Assembly: GCA_003712165.1 (NCBI GenBank)
Contig: RHLH01000001.1
Span: forward strand, 1,178,001 to 1,242,000
From: Phycisphaera sp.
GTDB lineage: Bacteria > Planctomycetota > Phycisphaerae > Phycisphaerales > UBA1924
DNA: 64,000 nt
Reading direction: 5' to 3'
Shown: piece by piece, positions 8,132-17,956 of the stretch
Numbering within the stretch: position 1 is the stretch's first letter
Layout of the letters: the number at the start of each line of letters is the position of its first letter
The notes under the pieces: generated by a model
Database searches by the model: none
Seen by the model: the letters and a program-made list of their open reading frames with translations, nothing else
Told to the model about the DNA's origin: nothing
Program-made: the position numbers and the translations under genes

Positions 8132-9043
8132 CTAGGCGTATAGGTCGCCATTCAGGTACCGCAGCCCGGTGTCAATGACCACCGTTACAACAGTCTTTCC
8201 CGGGCCAAGCTCCCGCCCTCGCTTCAAAGCTGCCCAGACATTCGCGCCCGAGGTTGTTCCGCCCAGGATACCTTCCTGCTGGCTTAGCGCACGAGCGGTC
8301 GAATAGGCGTCTTCGTCCTTGACCGGGATGACTTCGTCAATCAGGTCGCGCCTGAGAATGGTCGGAACAAAGGACAGCCCGATCCCCTCGAGTTTGTGCT
8401 TGCCGCTTGTGTCGCCGCCTGAGACATTGCGGACATAGTACGGTTCCACACCAACAACCTTTATGGATGGGATAGCTTCCTTCAGGACTTCTGCATTCCC
8501 CGAAATGCAGCCCCCTCCACCAACGGCCATCACGAACTCATCGATGTTCGTTCCTAGCTTCGCGAGGATCTCCTGCCCCATCGAGTGGTATCCGAGCTTG
8601 TTGTCAATGTTGTTCACCTGATCAGGCCAGAACGTCCCAGGTTCATCTACGAGCTCCTTTGCCCGAGCAATCATCCGATCGATGACGTCAGCAGTCAGTA
8701 TGCAATTCTCGGCGTGGACGATCTCTACGGTTGCCCCGTAGGCACGCATTGTCTGCAGCTTCTCTTCTGCAAATCCATCCGATGACACGAAGTATGCCTC
8801 GTATCCGCGCGTCGCACAGACCATCGCAAGCGAACTCCCGGTGCTGCCCCCAGTGTATTCAACAACTCGCCCTCCAGGCCCGAGTTCGCCTCTGCGCTCC
8901 GCACCTTCAATCATCGACAAGGCCATTCGATCCTTCATGCTCCCAGTCGGGTTCGCCCCTTCGAACTTCACATAGATATCCGCGCAATCCTCTCCTGTCA
9001 GATTACGGAGCTTGACAAGAGGCGTATTCCCGATCAGGTTCAT
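8132..9043 (-). CDS. Cysteine synthase / cystathionine-beta-synthase-family PLP enzyme
   Basis: This 303-residue fold-type II PLP enzyme has IGNTPLVKL near the N-terminus, the PLP lysine in GSMKDRMA, a substrate loop TGGSTGSS in place of the common TSGNTG, the phosphate-binding GGGGCISG and a late GGTTSGAN. It is close to O-acetylserine sulfhydrylases in length and motifs, but the altered substrate loop leaves the acceptor or donor uncertain. AGGAG lies about 9 bases before the ATG. It follows tRNA-like repeat D and reads toward it, as do the other cargo genes. Confidence 0.85.
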   Translation of the reverse strand: MNLIGNTPLVKLRNLTGEDCADIYVKFEGANPTGSMKDRMALSMIEGAERRGELGPGGRVVEYTGGSTGSSLAMVCATRGYEAYFVSSDGFAEEKLQTMRAYGATVEIVHAENCILTADVIDRMIARAKELVDEPGTFWPDQVNNIDNKLGYHSMGQEILAKLGTNIDEFVMAVGGGGCISGNAEVLKEAIPSIKVVGVEPYYVRNVSGGDTSGKHKLEGIGLSFVPTILRRDLIDEVIPVKDEDAYSTARALSQQEGILGGTTSGANVWAALKRGRELGPGKTVVTVVIDTGLRYLNGDLYA

Positions 9044-9473
9044 GGTTCTTCTCCTTTCTGTTTGAGTTGCTCATTTGCCTCATGCGGATGAGGTGTATCC
9101 AGCAGAACAGAACAGCACCAACGGCCACTGGCGCAGGCTCCACGAGATACCCATAGAAGGCGCATAAACACAGGAAGCAACATGCAGGCATCTAAGTGGG
9201 TAGATGTTTGTTCTTGTCAGCGTCAGAAGTGCGAGGCCCAGCGCCGTATATCTGATGGCGTCAATCATTGGAATAGCGCTCTCTTGCTCGATCATCAAAC
9301 GCCATCAGCTCCAACTCGTTTTTGAATAAGCTGAGCTGATCGGCCGTGCAGTTGTGCGCTTCGAGAAGCTCGCTACCGCCAACGACCAACCGAGATGAAT
9401 ATCCTTGCGAGGTTCTCAGGAGGAGGCGGAGTTCTCGGTAAATCGTCATCGGGGAATCCCGCTAGCCCTAGAG
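9044..9473. other. Intergenic stretch, no confident gene
   Basis: Two short minus-strand frames exist, at 9080-9298 (partly hydrophobic) and 9261-9449. The second gives 62 residues (MTIYRELRLLLRTSQ..., rich in charged residues) but lacks a clear ribosome site or known family. I see no RNA gene. Confidence 0.5.
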
Positions 9474-11132
9474 TCAATCAGGCGATCGCAACACCAAGTC
9501 CGTGACGATCGGCCTGTGATCAGAGGCCATCGCCTCCGCAACGACCGTGGTGTTTCCGGAGATCCAAGCCGTTCCCGGGGCGCACCAGATGAAGTCGATC
9601 TCTCGTGCGGGTTGGTTCGACGGAAACGTGAACCGCCTGGCGGCGGGCTTCTTGATCTCAGTCGCCAGATCTTCGAACAAAGCCAACGTCCGTGAGCCAG
9701 ATTCGTCGTTGAAGTCACCGAGGAGGATGAACGGCTGCGTAACGGTGCGCAGATACTCGGCGAGCACATTCGCCTGACGGAATCGGTACGCATCGTCTTC
9801 GACCCAGTCGAAATGGACGTTGACAACGAGGACTGTCCCACCCTCCGGAAGTCTCGCCTCCACGATCAACGCGATGCGCGGTTCGTTTCCGTCGGGTAGG
9901 GACAGACGCGTGACGTTGACAATTGGATGGCGGGAGAGAATCGCCATGCCATAGCGCCCTCCCTGGAACTCCATAAACGAACCGAATGCAGGATGCATCG
10001 AGAGGCCTTGGGCAAGGTCGTTGACCTGATTCCGCTGACCGCTCCTCGCTGCACCGAGATCGACCTCTTGCAGGCCTACAAAGTCCGGCTTGAGGTCACG
10101 CAGCACCTTTGCGGTTCGATCGAGATCGATCGTGCCATCCATGCCGTAGCCATGCTTGATGTTGTAGCTGACCGCACGGATGGACGTGCCGTCGTCGCTA
10201 CCGCCTCTTGGCTCGTTGCTCGAGCGCCCAAGTGTGGTGACCACGGCGGCATGATCAGACGGAAACTGCACTGCGTGATCTCGCAACACTCGTGAGGAAG
10301 TGGCTCCCCATTGGGTAGCCTTGACGTAGATGAAGTCGATGCGGTCCTGCTCCTGCTCAGGAAAGCGTGGTGTCCATGTGCTGTCGCGCGTACGGTCGAT
10401 GTGCGGATTGCACGCACGATACGTATCCACGAATCCGTGGTGCGTCAGGATGCGGCTCGTCGGCCAGTCGATGACCGCGTGGTACTGATCCCACCCGGCT
10501 TCGCCATAGTCCAGATGGGACATAGAGTTGAAGTCACCTGCGATCACAACAGGCACGTTGTCGTACTTCGCATCCGCCAGTCGTGCTTCGATCGCCGCGT
10601 GCATCGCAGTCAGGCTCTCGTGTGAGGCTTGGCAGGCCGCGAACATCGTCTCCGGCCGAGAGACATCACGGGTTCCCGCCTCCCAGATCTCGGCTGAGTA
10701 CGGCAGCCAGATCGAATAGACGGCAACACACGATGAGTCAGGCAGCTCTATCAGTGCGCCGACGCACATGAACTCCTCGTGTACCGAGAGGTCTTCCACT
10801 ATCGGGTAGCGGCTGAGGATCGAGACGTTCGTTCCACGAGGTGCAAAGTGGAAGCCGAGCGCCTCTGAGATCCGTTCACCCGATCCGTATGTTTCCTGCA
10901 TCGCCACAACGTCAGCGCCGCTCTCGCGAATCAACTCGACAACGCGATCAGGTCCGATGGTTTCGCCATCCTCGCACCCACCGCGCCAGATGTTCCACGT
11001 CATCAAGGCCAACTCCGTGGTCGGTTGTGCCGCGATGGGCTCTGCTGTGCTCATCGCTTGCGGTGCCGATCCTGCAACAAGCCACAGAGCGATAGTCAGG
11101 TTGATCAGGTGCCTCAGCATTGGTGCATTCAT
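9474..11132 (-). CDS. Secreted protein with two endonuclease/exonuclease/phosphatase domains
   Basis: A signal peptide (MNAPMLRHLINLTIALWLVA...) precedes two complete EEP folds in tandem. Domain 1 (about residues 35-305) has TWNIWRGG, MQETYG, AGDFNSMSH, RIDFIYV and SDHAAV. Domain 2 (about 320-550) has SYNIKHGYG, LQEVDLG, LGDFNDESG, REIDFIW and SDHRPI. These are the metal-binding and catalytic motifs of the DNase I/sphingomyelinase superfamily, and both domains look active. The start at 11132 gives the signal peptide; upstream in-frame codons look non-coding. Secreted EEP proteins act on nucleic acids or phosphodiesters; the substrate is unknown. Confidence 0.85.
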   Translation of the reverse strand: MNAPMLRHLINLTIALWLVAGSAPQAMSTAEPIAAQPTTELALMTWNIWRGGCEDGETIGPDRVVELIRESGADVVAMQETYGSGERISEALGFHFAPRGTNVSILSRYPIVEDLSVHEEFMCVGALIELPDSSCVAVYSIWLPYSAEIWEAGTRDVSRPETMFAACQASHESLTAMHAAIEARLADAKYDNVPVVIAGDFNSMSHLDYGEAGWDQYHAVIDWPTSRILTHHGFVDTYRACNPHIDRTRDSTWTPRFPEQEQDRIDFIYVKATQWGATSSRVLRDHAVQFPSDHAAVVTTLGRSSNEPRGGSDDGTSIRAVSYNIKHGYGMDGTIDLDRTAKVLRDLKPDFVGLQEVDLGAARSGQRNQVNDLAQGLSMHPAFGSFMEFQGGRYGMAILSRHPIVNVTRLSLPDGNEPRIALIVEARLPEGGTVLVVNVHFDWVEDDAYRFRQANVLAEYLRTVTQPFILLGDFNDESGSRTLALFEDLATEIKKPAARRFTFPSNQPAREIDFIWCAPGTAWISGNTTVVAEAMASDHRPIVTDLVLRSPD

Positions 11133-11330
11133 ACACGCTCGGCACCGTGCGTGCAACACTGCTGTAGCGGACCGCATCGTCAGGCTTCGCCTCATCAACC
11201 TGCCCCTCGTCAGTGTTCTGAGTGAGGGCGGGGCGCCGTCATGTGCGTCACATACGAGTCCCACATCATCGTACGCATCTAGTACGTAGCGACTGTGTAT
11301 CTAGGGTGACCCAGCTTCTTCGTATTTCCT

Positions 11331-12926
11331 TCAGCATCCGTTGTTATAGTTGTTGATCCACGCGGTGAAGTCGGTGGGGGTGCAAGAGCCGTCACCGTTC
11401 TGGTCACATTCAGGGAACTGGTTATTGAACGCGTTGATCCACGCAGTGAAGTCGGCGGGGTTGACGATGCCGTCGCCGTTCGTATCCGCTAGGCAGGTCG
11501 ATCCGGTGATCGTGATCGGCCTGTCTGTGTCGTCCGCGCCTTCCCGTCCGTCCGCGTCCCTAGCCACTACCCGGAGCGTTCCGGTCTCGGTGTTCACGTC
11601 CGGCGCAGTCCACGCGAACGAGCCGGTATTGGCGATGCCCTCAGCGATCAGTTCGAACGCCTGCGACGGCTCGGCTCGGAACAGGAGATCGACCGTGACC
11701 ACGCCCTCGTCGTCATCAGTCCTCCACGCCAGGTTTACAGTCTCACCGGCTTCGAACACTCCGCCGTCCGGCGCGGTCAGCCACGCGACTGGATTGAGTC
11801 CGCCCGAGTTCTCTGGAATATGCATGACAATGCAGTGCATCACTCCCGACGCCGTCACAATCGCGTCGCAGTCGACCTGCACCACTGTCCTGTTGGGCAC
11901 AGCCAGTTGCCATGCCGCCAACGCTTGTTGCGAATAGGTTGCACTTATGTTGTCGTACTCCGGGATCAGCACGATGCCGTTGCATATGACGACGTTCGTA
12001 AACGTGTAATGCGTTCCGCCCTGGCGGACGGCAGGCGTCCGGATCACTGTCCACCCCGCAGCCGCGTAGTCCGCCGCAGCCGCATCACAGGTTGCGTCCC
12101 ACGATGACCCGGGCTCCAGGGGCCAGTCCGAGATCACGATCACGTCGTCGGCGACGATCTGCATCCACATATCGATGTGCTGCGTCGAATCAACAAATGC
12201 CGGGAGCGGGTCGAATAGCGTCGTATCGACACCCTGGAAGTCTCGCCACAGCTCGATGATCTGGCTGCCCGTCAGTCCCGGGTTCTCATTCGCGATCAGC
12301 AGCGTCGACGCTGCGCCGCCGAGTGCATCGAGGTGGTAATTGCCGCCCCCGTGCACGAGCGGGATCGTGTACACCACCTCGCCTCTGTCTGCGCCCCAGA
12401 ACGTCGGCAGCTGGTTGTCGTTCGGCCGGGGCCGGTTGTATGTGTGATCCACGATCGCGCGGATCCCGTTCTCGTAGATATACCGGGGTCCGTAGTCGCG
12501 CATCCAGATTGTGTCGGTCTGCCGGACCTTCGTGAATACGCGCGACGCATCTGCCCCCGCCGCGATGAAGTCCGACCGTGCGCTTGTTGCCTCGCTCGAA
12601 GTGTCGCACATGATGAACAGGTCAGCGTTCCCTGTCGTCGTGATGTGCCGTCCCATGTTCCGCAGCACGGCCCGCCACGATGAAGGCCCCTCGTACGCAA
12701 TGAGGATCCCCTCCATCGGCTCATACTCAGCAACCGCGCGAACATCTCCCATTGGGGCTCCCGCGCCTCTAGCCGCTAGAAGGGGGGATTTCGCGATCAC
12801 CGTCCGCTCAGCCGCGGTCAGCCCCCGAGGCGTGGCTGCCCCTTCGGGATACCGATCCTTGGTTTCCTGCGCGAACCCGACGCCTGCGACCGCTACCAAA
12901 GCCAACACCAACAGAACTCGATGCAT
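11331..12926 (-). CDS. Secreted agmatine-deiminase-family (PAD_porph) protein with C-terminal dockerin-like repeat
   Basis: A signal peptide (MHRVLLVLALVAVAGVGFAQ) is followed by a guanidino-group hydrolase domain (about residues 55-365) with MRDYGPR, HGGGNYHLD, HIDMWMQ and the catalytic-Cys region GVMHCIVMHIP. This family includes agmatine deiminase and peptidylarginine deiminase of the Porphyromonas type. A Big/Ig-like domain (about 370-470) and a pair of EF-hand dockerin-like repeats (DTNGDGIVNPADF, DQNGDGSCTPTDF) follow. The secreted location and dockerin tail fit an extracellular arginine-residue or agmatine deiminase better than a cytosolic polyamine enzyme. The start is placed at the signal-peptide methionine. 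Confidence 0.85.
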   Translation of the reverse strand: MHRVLLVLALVAVAGVGFAQETKDRYPEGAATPRGLTAAERTVIAKSPLLAARGAGAPMGDVRAVAEYEPMEGILIAYEGPSSWRAVLRNMGRHITTTGNADLFIMCDTSSEATSARSDFIAAGADASRVFTKVRQTDTIWMRDYGPRYIYENGIRAIVDHTYNRPRPNDNQLPTFWGADRGEVVYTIPLVHGGGNYHLDALGGAASTLLIANENPGLTGSQIIELWRDFQGVDTTLFDPLPAFVDSTQHIDMWMQIVADDVIVISDWPLEPGSSWDATCDAAAADYAAAGWTVIRTPAVRQGGTHYTFTNVVICNGIVLIPEYDNISATYSQQALAAWQLAVPNRTVVQVDCDAIVTASGVMHCIVMHIPENSGGLNPVAWLTAPDGGVFEAGETVNLAWRTDDDEGVVTVDLLFRAEPSQAFELIAEGIANTGSFAWTAPDVNTETGTLRVVARDADGREGADDTDRPITITGSTCLADTNGDGIVNPADFTAWINAFNNQFPECDQNGDGSCTPTDFTAWINNYNNGC

Positions 12927-13220
12927 TACGGATCCTCGCTTCCCCATCTGATGCCTATACAGTACCGCGGATCGAGCGGCCCGTACAACAGAATCTGATT
13001 GGTATTTCTCGGCTGTTTCAGTTGCTATTTTGCTCGGAAGCGGCACTAGAGGCTGTACGGCATTTCTGAGTCGCCCACCGCTTTCAATAGAGCAGTCACT
13101 ATGCCGTCTAAGTAACTTGCAAGCCGCGAGTGATATCGGCATTCTAAGTGCTCATAAAGAACCATGCCTACACAAATATGACTGATGTCAAATTGATGAT
13201 TGCACTGCGCATCGTACCGG
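12927..13220. other. Intergenic region between two dockerin-protein genes
   Basis: No coding signal is seen. The stretch should hold the promoter of the agmatine-deiminase-like gene and the end of the propeller gene, but no clear -35/-10 pair or terminator was found. Confidence 0.4.
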
Positions 13221-16200
13221 TCATGGACACCCGGCATTGAAGTTGGCGATCCATGCAGTGAAATCGGTTGGGGTGCAAGAACCATCTCCGTTCTGGTCAC
13301 ACTCAGGGAGGTTGTTGTTGAACGCATTGATCCATGCTGTGAAGTCGGCGGGTGAGACGACACCATCGCCGTTGGTATCTGCCAGGCATGGGGTCACATC
13401 GTCGCAAGTCTGGGCTGAGACAACAATGTCATCCAATCCCGCCTCGATGACGCCCTGTGGATCATCGTCGTTGACCAGGAACCTCACTCGAGTTGTGGAT
13501 GAGGGTTGGTAATCTACTCCGGCAACCAGTATGTCCGAGCGCCAAGTAGAGGCGGTTGTGGTAACAGTTCGAACAGCTGTGTATGTCGCGCCGTCGTTAT
13601 CTGACACCTCCACGACGAACGCGTCATTGTCGGCTGGGCCGCCAGGTATATCGTTGAACCAGTACTGGTATGCGATGGTTGAGCCGGCCGGCGTGTTGAG
13701 CTGGGGACTGGTGAGGATCGTTGTCCCGTTATCGATGTCGGAATTTGTTGTTCCATCATCGATATCAGTCAGCCATGCCTGCCCTGATCCGTCGGCGTCT
13801 GCCGCGGGGTCGCCGCGATCGTTACCTTGCGGGAAGCCCCGTTGCCATTGGCCGTCCGAAGCGTCGCCGCTCACGGTCCAGCCCGTGTCGGTCTCCGAGT
13901 TGTCAGCAAACAACTCGTCGATCGTGCCAACGAATGTCGAGATTGAGCCGCTCGCTGGGAAGTTCACCGCACCTACCGCGGCACCCGTGAAGGTAACGAA
14001 GTAAGTTGGGTCATCGCCGCAGCTGAAGGCTGGCAGATCACCCTCCCAGATTCCAGGCGAGGTCTCGACGAGATTGACACTGCCGCCTGTCGCATCGGCA
14101 CGGGTGAAAGAAACAGAAGGCGTACCAACAATGGTGTCGTCTGTAACTACGGCGCTGAAGCTGAGCGCCGTAGCGATGCCTGGCTGCAGAGTGGTAACCA
14201 GACTACCTACGGGTTCGATATCGATGCCCTGTGAGGAGAGCTGAGTAATGAACGCGCTGCGGCCGTGTGTGAATGCAACGAGGATGTCGTCGCTCACGAA
14301 CTCGATGTTCTCGACAACTGTGTTGGCCATGCCGCTACTGGCGGGTGTCCAGTTGTCTCCTCCGTCTGTTGTGACGAATACACCAAGCTCCGTTCCCGCG
14401 TAGAGCGTGTCCGGGTCGCTGGGGCGGACCACGATGGAATGCACGGGGATGTCTGGGACACCCGTGAAACCGATGCCATCGATGGAGTTCCACGACACAC
14501 CGCCGTCTGATGTCTTGTAGATATGATCAATACCGAACGTGGAGCTGGTCGCGTACGCCGTCTGCGAGTCGTTCGGATCGACGGCGATCCAAGATATGAA
14601 TCCAGCTTCAGCAGGAAGTCCGGCACTTCGCAGCGTCCACGACGGGTTCGCACTCCGTGCGTTGGTAGAGGTTGCGACATAGCCATCTTCGTAGCCCAGG
14701 TACACGACGTCGCCGTCGCTCTCTGCGATACCAATAGCGCTGATGCGTCCCGCATTACCAAAGTTCGGCCCAACGGCCTGCCACGACGATGCGCCGTTGG
14801 TTGTACGCCATGGGCGTCCGCCGCCTGTGAACAGTGTGTTCGGATCGTTCTGATCCATGATGAAGGGTGTAATAAAGAGGCCATCGGAATCAGTGATACC
14901 GCTTGTTGCATCGCTGAAGCTGTTGCCGCCGTTCGTCGATTTCCGGATCGTGGGGAAATTCTGAGTCTCGGCGTACATGATATTTGAGTTGGTCGGGTCG
15001 ATTGCGACATACCCGCCGTCACCGCCGACAACACGGTCCCAGGGCTGTGACAGATTTGCCGAGTTGCCTCTAGCCGTGCCGTTGTCCTGTGAGCCGCCGA
15101 GGTACAGTTCGCCGGTCTGTGCCGCGTCACCGTGATAGAACTGGGTGACCGCGTAGCCGTTGTTCAACTGGGTCCAAGTGATCCCGGGGAGAGCGCCTCC
15201 GCCTGAGAACGGGCAATCGTTCTGGCTCGTTGAAGCGCGAGCATTCGTTGTGCGGGCGACACCTCCGTCGGAGCCGGAGTAGAGAATCTGGTTAGAAGTA
15301 CCGTTGTAATCTGGATGGAACGCGAGCGCGTGATGGTCAGCGTGCACGTAGTTCGGGTCTGTTGGATCGAAATACCAGTAACTCGCAAGACCGAATGTCT
15401 GCCCGGCGTTGTCCGACCGGAACAGATCAACACCGCCTATCCAGACGATGTTCTCATCGACCGGGTCGACTGCGAGCGCGTTGTCGTACCAGCCTTGGGC
15501 GAAGTTGGAGGTTCCGAAGCAACCTGTACCGAACGGGACGTTCGAGAACAGGAAGTTGTTGAATCCTGTACCGAGGTTGGTTTGGGGTGTCCAGGTGAGC
15601 CCGGCGTCAGCGGTGCGGAACAGGTTAACAAAGGTACCGAACGATCCGCCGTTACCGTTGTCAGCCATCGCGACATAAGCGACGTTGGGGTTTGAGGGCG
15701 AGAACTCCACGTTCATCCGACCCTGGTTGAAGATGTTGACATCACCCGAAGTCCCGACCTCTGCCCACGTGTTACCGCCGTCGGCGGAGCGGAAGAGGCC
15801 ATCGGAATCGAACGTACCGAATGTTGCAAGTATGACTTCGGGGTTAGAACCGGGCTGGATATCGAGGTCGAGCGCTCCACCTGTTGATCCGTTCGATGCA
15901 GGCGATCCACTGATCACGAATGGATTGCGGAGAACGGGATCGAAAGTTGCGCCGGCATTGACTGATCGCCAAACACCAGAGCGAGTGGCTGCGAAAATCC
16001 GGTTCGAATCGGTCGGGCTGATCTTGATCTGGTTTACATGATAGAAATTGCTGCCTGTCGTCGAGGCAAGCTGCGTCCAGGTCGCGCCGCCGTCAGTTGT
16101 CTTGAAGACACCGAGCCCGCGCACCGAGTCGCCGTTAAAGAAGCCCTCGCCTGTGCCTGCGTAAAGCACCTGAGAATTGTTGGGATCGATTGCGAGAGAA

Positions 16201-16748
16201 CTCACCGCGAGATTGATCAGGGTGTCGCCTGTGGGATTCCAGCTTGCGCCGGCATCGATCGATTTCCAAACGCCGCCGGCAACACCACCAGCGTAGAGAA
16301 TGTTCGGGTTGTTAGTATCTATGGCCAGACCTCGTGTGCGACCACCGATATTGCCCGGGCCGATCGATTCCCATCCGAGAATGCCGCCCGGCATAGCTCC
16401 GCGGTTCTGGGCCTCTCTTGCTCGGATCTGCGCAGCGGACTGCTCGATCTGCCTGATCGGGTATCCGTCCATCGCGGGAGTGAGACGTTGAGCCATGAAG
16501 AAGTCGATCGCCTCCTGCGGTTTGTCGGCCCGCTTGGGACCACCGCGACGATCGAACTTCGCCTGCTTCCGTTCGAGATTGGCGAGAGCCGTGGCTTCCT
16601 GTTCAGCCGTGAGCGCTTTCCGGTCACGTTGCTCACTTCCGCGTTGCAGCGTTCCATAGCCGCTCTGAGTGGAGCAACCAACGGTCAATATGATGAATCC
16701 GGAACCGATCGCAGAAACAGCTCGAATCCAAGTGCGTTCACGTTTCAT
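13221..16748 (-). CDS. Large BNR/sortilin-type beta-propeller lipoprotein with dockerin-like tail
   Basis: The protein of about 1175 residues starts at MKRERTW with a lipobox ILTVGC (Cys about residue 25). It contains many Asp-box (BNR) repeats, including SIDAGASW, TTDGGATW, SADGGNTW, TADAGLTW, SDNAGQTF, STNGGNSF, TSDGGVSW and TTDGGDNW. This places it with VPS10/sialidase-like ten-bladed propellers (about residues 130-830). A beta-sandwich domain with DNSETDTGWTVSG (about 950-1090) and the dockerin-like pair (CLADTNGDGVVSPADF, CDQNGDGSCTPTDF) end it. Active-site sialidase residues are not evident, so a binding or scaffolding role at the cell surface is likely. The same tail is on two neighbours. 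Confidence 0.85.
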   Translation of the reverse strand: MKRERTWIRAVSAIGSGFIILTVGCSTQSGYGTLQRGSEQRDRKALTAEQEATALANLERKQAKFDRRGGPKRADKPQEAIDFFMAQRLTPAMDGYPIRQIEQSAAQIRAREAQNRGAMPGGILGWESIGPGNIGGRTRGLAIDTNNPNILYAGGVAGGVWKSIDAGASWNPTGDTLINLAVSSLAIDPNNSQVLYAGTGEGFFNGDSVRGLGVFKTTDGGATWTQLASTTGSNFYHVNQIKISPTDSNRIFAATRSGVWRSVNAGATFDPVLRNPFVISGSPASNGSTGGALDLDIQPGSNPEVILATFGTFDSDGLFRSADGGNTWAEVGTSGDVNIFNQGRMNVEFSPSNPNVAYVAMADNGNGGSFGTFVNLFRTADAGLTWTPQTNLGTGFNNFLFSNVPFGTGCFGTSNFAQGWYDNALAVDPVDENIVWIGGVDLFRSDNAGQTFGLASYWYFDPTDPNYVHADHHALAFHPDYNGTSNQILYSGSDGGVARTTNARASTSQNDCPFSGGGALPGITWTQLNNGYAVTQFYHGDAAQTGELYLGGSQDNGTARGNSANLSQPWDRVVGGDGGYVAIDPTNSNIMYAETQNFPTIRKSTNGGNSFSDATSGITDSDGLFITPFIMDQNDPNTLFTGGGRPWRTTNGASSWQAVGPNFGNAGRISAIGIAESDGDVVYLGYEDGYVATSTNARSANPSWTLRSAGLPAEAGFISWIAVDPNDSQTAYATSSTFGIDHIYKTSDGGVSWNSIDGIGFTGVPDIPVHSIVVRPSDPDTLYAGTELGVFVTTDGGDNWTPASSGMANTVVENIEFVSDDILVAFTHGRSAFITQLSSQGIDIEPVGSLVTTLQPGIATALSFSAVVTDDTIVGTPSVSFTRADATGGSVNLVETSPGIWEGDLPAFSCGDDPTYFVTFTGAAVGAVNFPASGSISTFVGTIDELFADNSETDTGWTVSGDASDGQWQRGFPQGNDRGDPAADADGSGQAWLTDIDDGTTNSDIDNGTTILTSPQLNTPAGSTIAYQYWFNDIPGGPADNDAFVVEVSDNDGATYTAVRTVTTTASTWRSDILVAGVDYQPSSTTRVRFLVNDDDPQGVIEAGLDDIVVSAQTCDDVTPCLADTNGDGVVSPADFTAWINAFNNNLPECDQNGDGSCTPTDFTAWIANFNAGCP

Positions 16749-16972
16749 GACATTTCCCCGCTGATGAGCCGTGCACCTGAGAGCATGGCACAGGTTCAAA
16801 CATAATCAGCGCCACGTTCGGAACGTGTTCAGATTATACAGGCAATCCCGGACGACCTTCGATGGCTGGGCTACGCAAGGATACATGAGCAGGTTGCATC
16901 TGATTGAGAACTTCATGCAAATCGAGACAAATTCAATCGGCAAGAGATATTAGTCCAAGTCTGTTCGTTGAC

Positions 16973-17923
16973 ATGAGGGCATCCCAACTTCACAACGAGG
17001 CGTTCGGGTTTACGCTGATCGAGTTGCTCGTGAGCATCGCGATCATCGGAGTGTTACTTGCGCTTCTACTCCCGGCACTCGCATCATCGAGAGAATTGAC
17101 ACAGAAGCTTGTGTGCCTATCCAATACTCGACAGACCGCAATTGGATGGCAGTTCTATGCAAACGAGAACGATGATTTATCTGTCCCAGGTCAGCCAGGT
17201 AGGTTCGCAGACGAGCAGGACAATATCTATCAACTCGGGAATGGCCGACAGTATCGTCCGAGGTGGTTTGCGGTCATCGGTGCGGCAGCCGGTTTCGATG
17301 CTTATTCGATTCCCTCGGAACGGCGCGAGGACGAGCATTCGCTGGCCGTGGATGGGGCGGCCGTCTTTCTATGCCCTAAAGCAGACACATGGTCCAGCTC
17401 AAGAAACTTTGGGTACGGCTACAACTATCAATTCCTCGGAAACACGCGATTCACATCTATCGACGGTGGTATTGACAAGTTCGTGAACTTCCCGGTACGG
17501 GCTTCGTCCATTGACAGTTCGAGTACTGTGATGTCTGCAGACAGCCTCGGTAGTGCGGCGGGCAAGCCAGAATCTCTGCGGACTCCAAACCGATCGGACG
17601 GCAGCCGAGACTCCGAGCGATTTGCAGAAGGCGGTCATGGATACGCTCTTGATCCCCCTCGTATCTCAGAGAGCAGCGACATATGTGATCCGCGTTCTCG
17701 GGGGACGCTCGAAGATAGGTCTGCGCCTCATAAGAGGCACAGCGGAAAGACGAACGTCCAGTTTGTCGATGGGCACGCAAAGACAATGACGCTTGAGGAG
17801 CTTGGGTACTCGGTTGGTGACCAGAATGAAGTACGCGCTGGCAATGAGCACGGTAGTAATCGGTTCTTCTCCGGGGTATCGAGAGACGTCCTGCCGCCGA
17901 GCATCTTGACTGGAAAGCTTTGA
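16973..17923 (+). CDS. Prepilin-like protein with H-X9-DG processing-associated motif
   Basis: The N-terminus AFGFTLIELLVSIAIIGVLLALLLPAL is a type IV pilin/type II secretion pseudopilin signal (cleavage before Phe, conserved Glu at +5). Near the C-terminus HSGKTNVQFVDGH fits the H-X9-DG motif found in the large planctomycete and verrucomicrobial families of pilin-like proteins. The ATG at 16973 places the signal about 12 residues from the start; an upstream start adds 23 residues without support. It is divergent from the BNR lipoprotein gene. Function is unknown; such proteins are exported through the type II/IV pilus route. Confidence 0.85.
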   Translation: MRASQLHNEAFGFTLIELLVSIAIIGVLLALLLPALASSRELTQKLVCLSNTRQTAIGWQFYANENDDLSVPGQPGRFADEQDNIYQLGNGRQYRPRWFAVIGAAAGFDAYSIPSERREDEHSLAVDGAAVFLCPKADTWSSSRNFGYGYNYQFLGNTRFTSIDGGIDKFVNFPVRASSIDSSSTVMSADSLGSAAGKPESLRTPNRSDGSRDSERFAEGGHGYALDPPRISESSDICDPRSRGTLEDRSAPHKRHSGKTNVQFVDGHAKTMTLEELGYSVGDQNEVRAGNEHGSNRFFSGVSRDVLPPSILTGKL

Positions 17924-17956
17924 TGCGCGCTTGGGCTATGCCTGTTTGCAACCATA

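Noticed and set aside
9261-9449. Small minus-strand protein of 62 residues
   Set aside because: No ribosome site, neighbours or family; kept only as a remark on the intergenic stretch.
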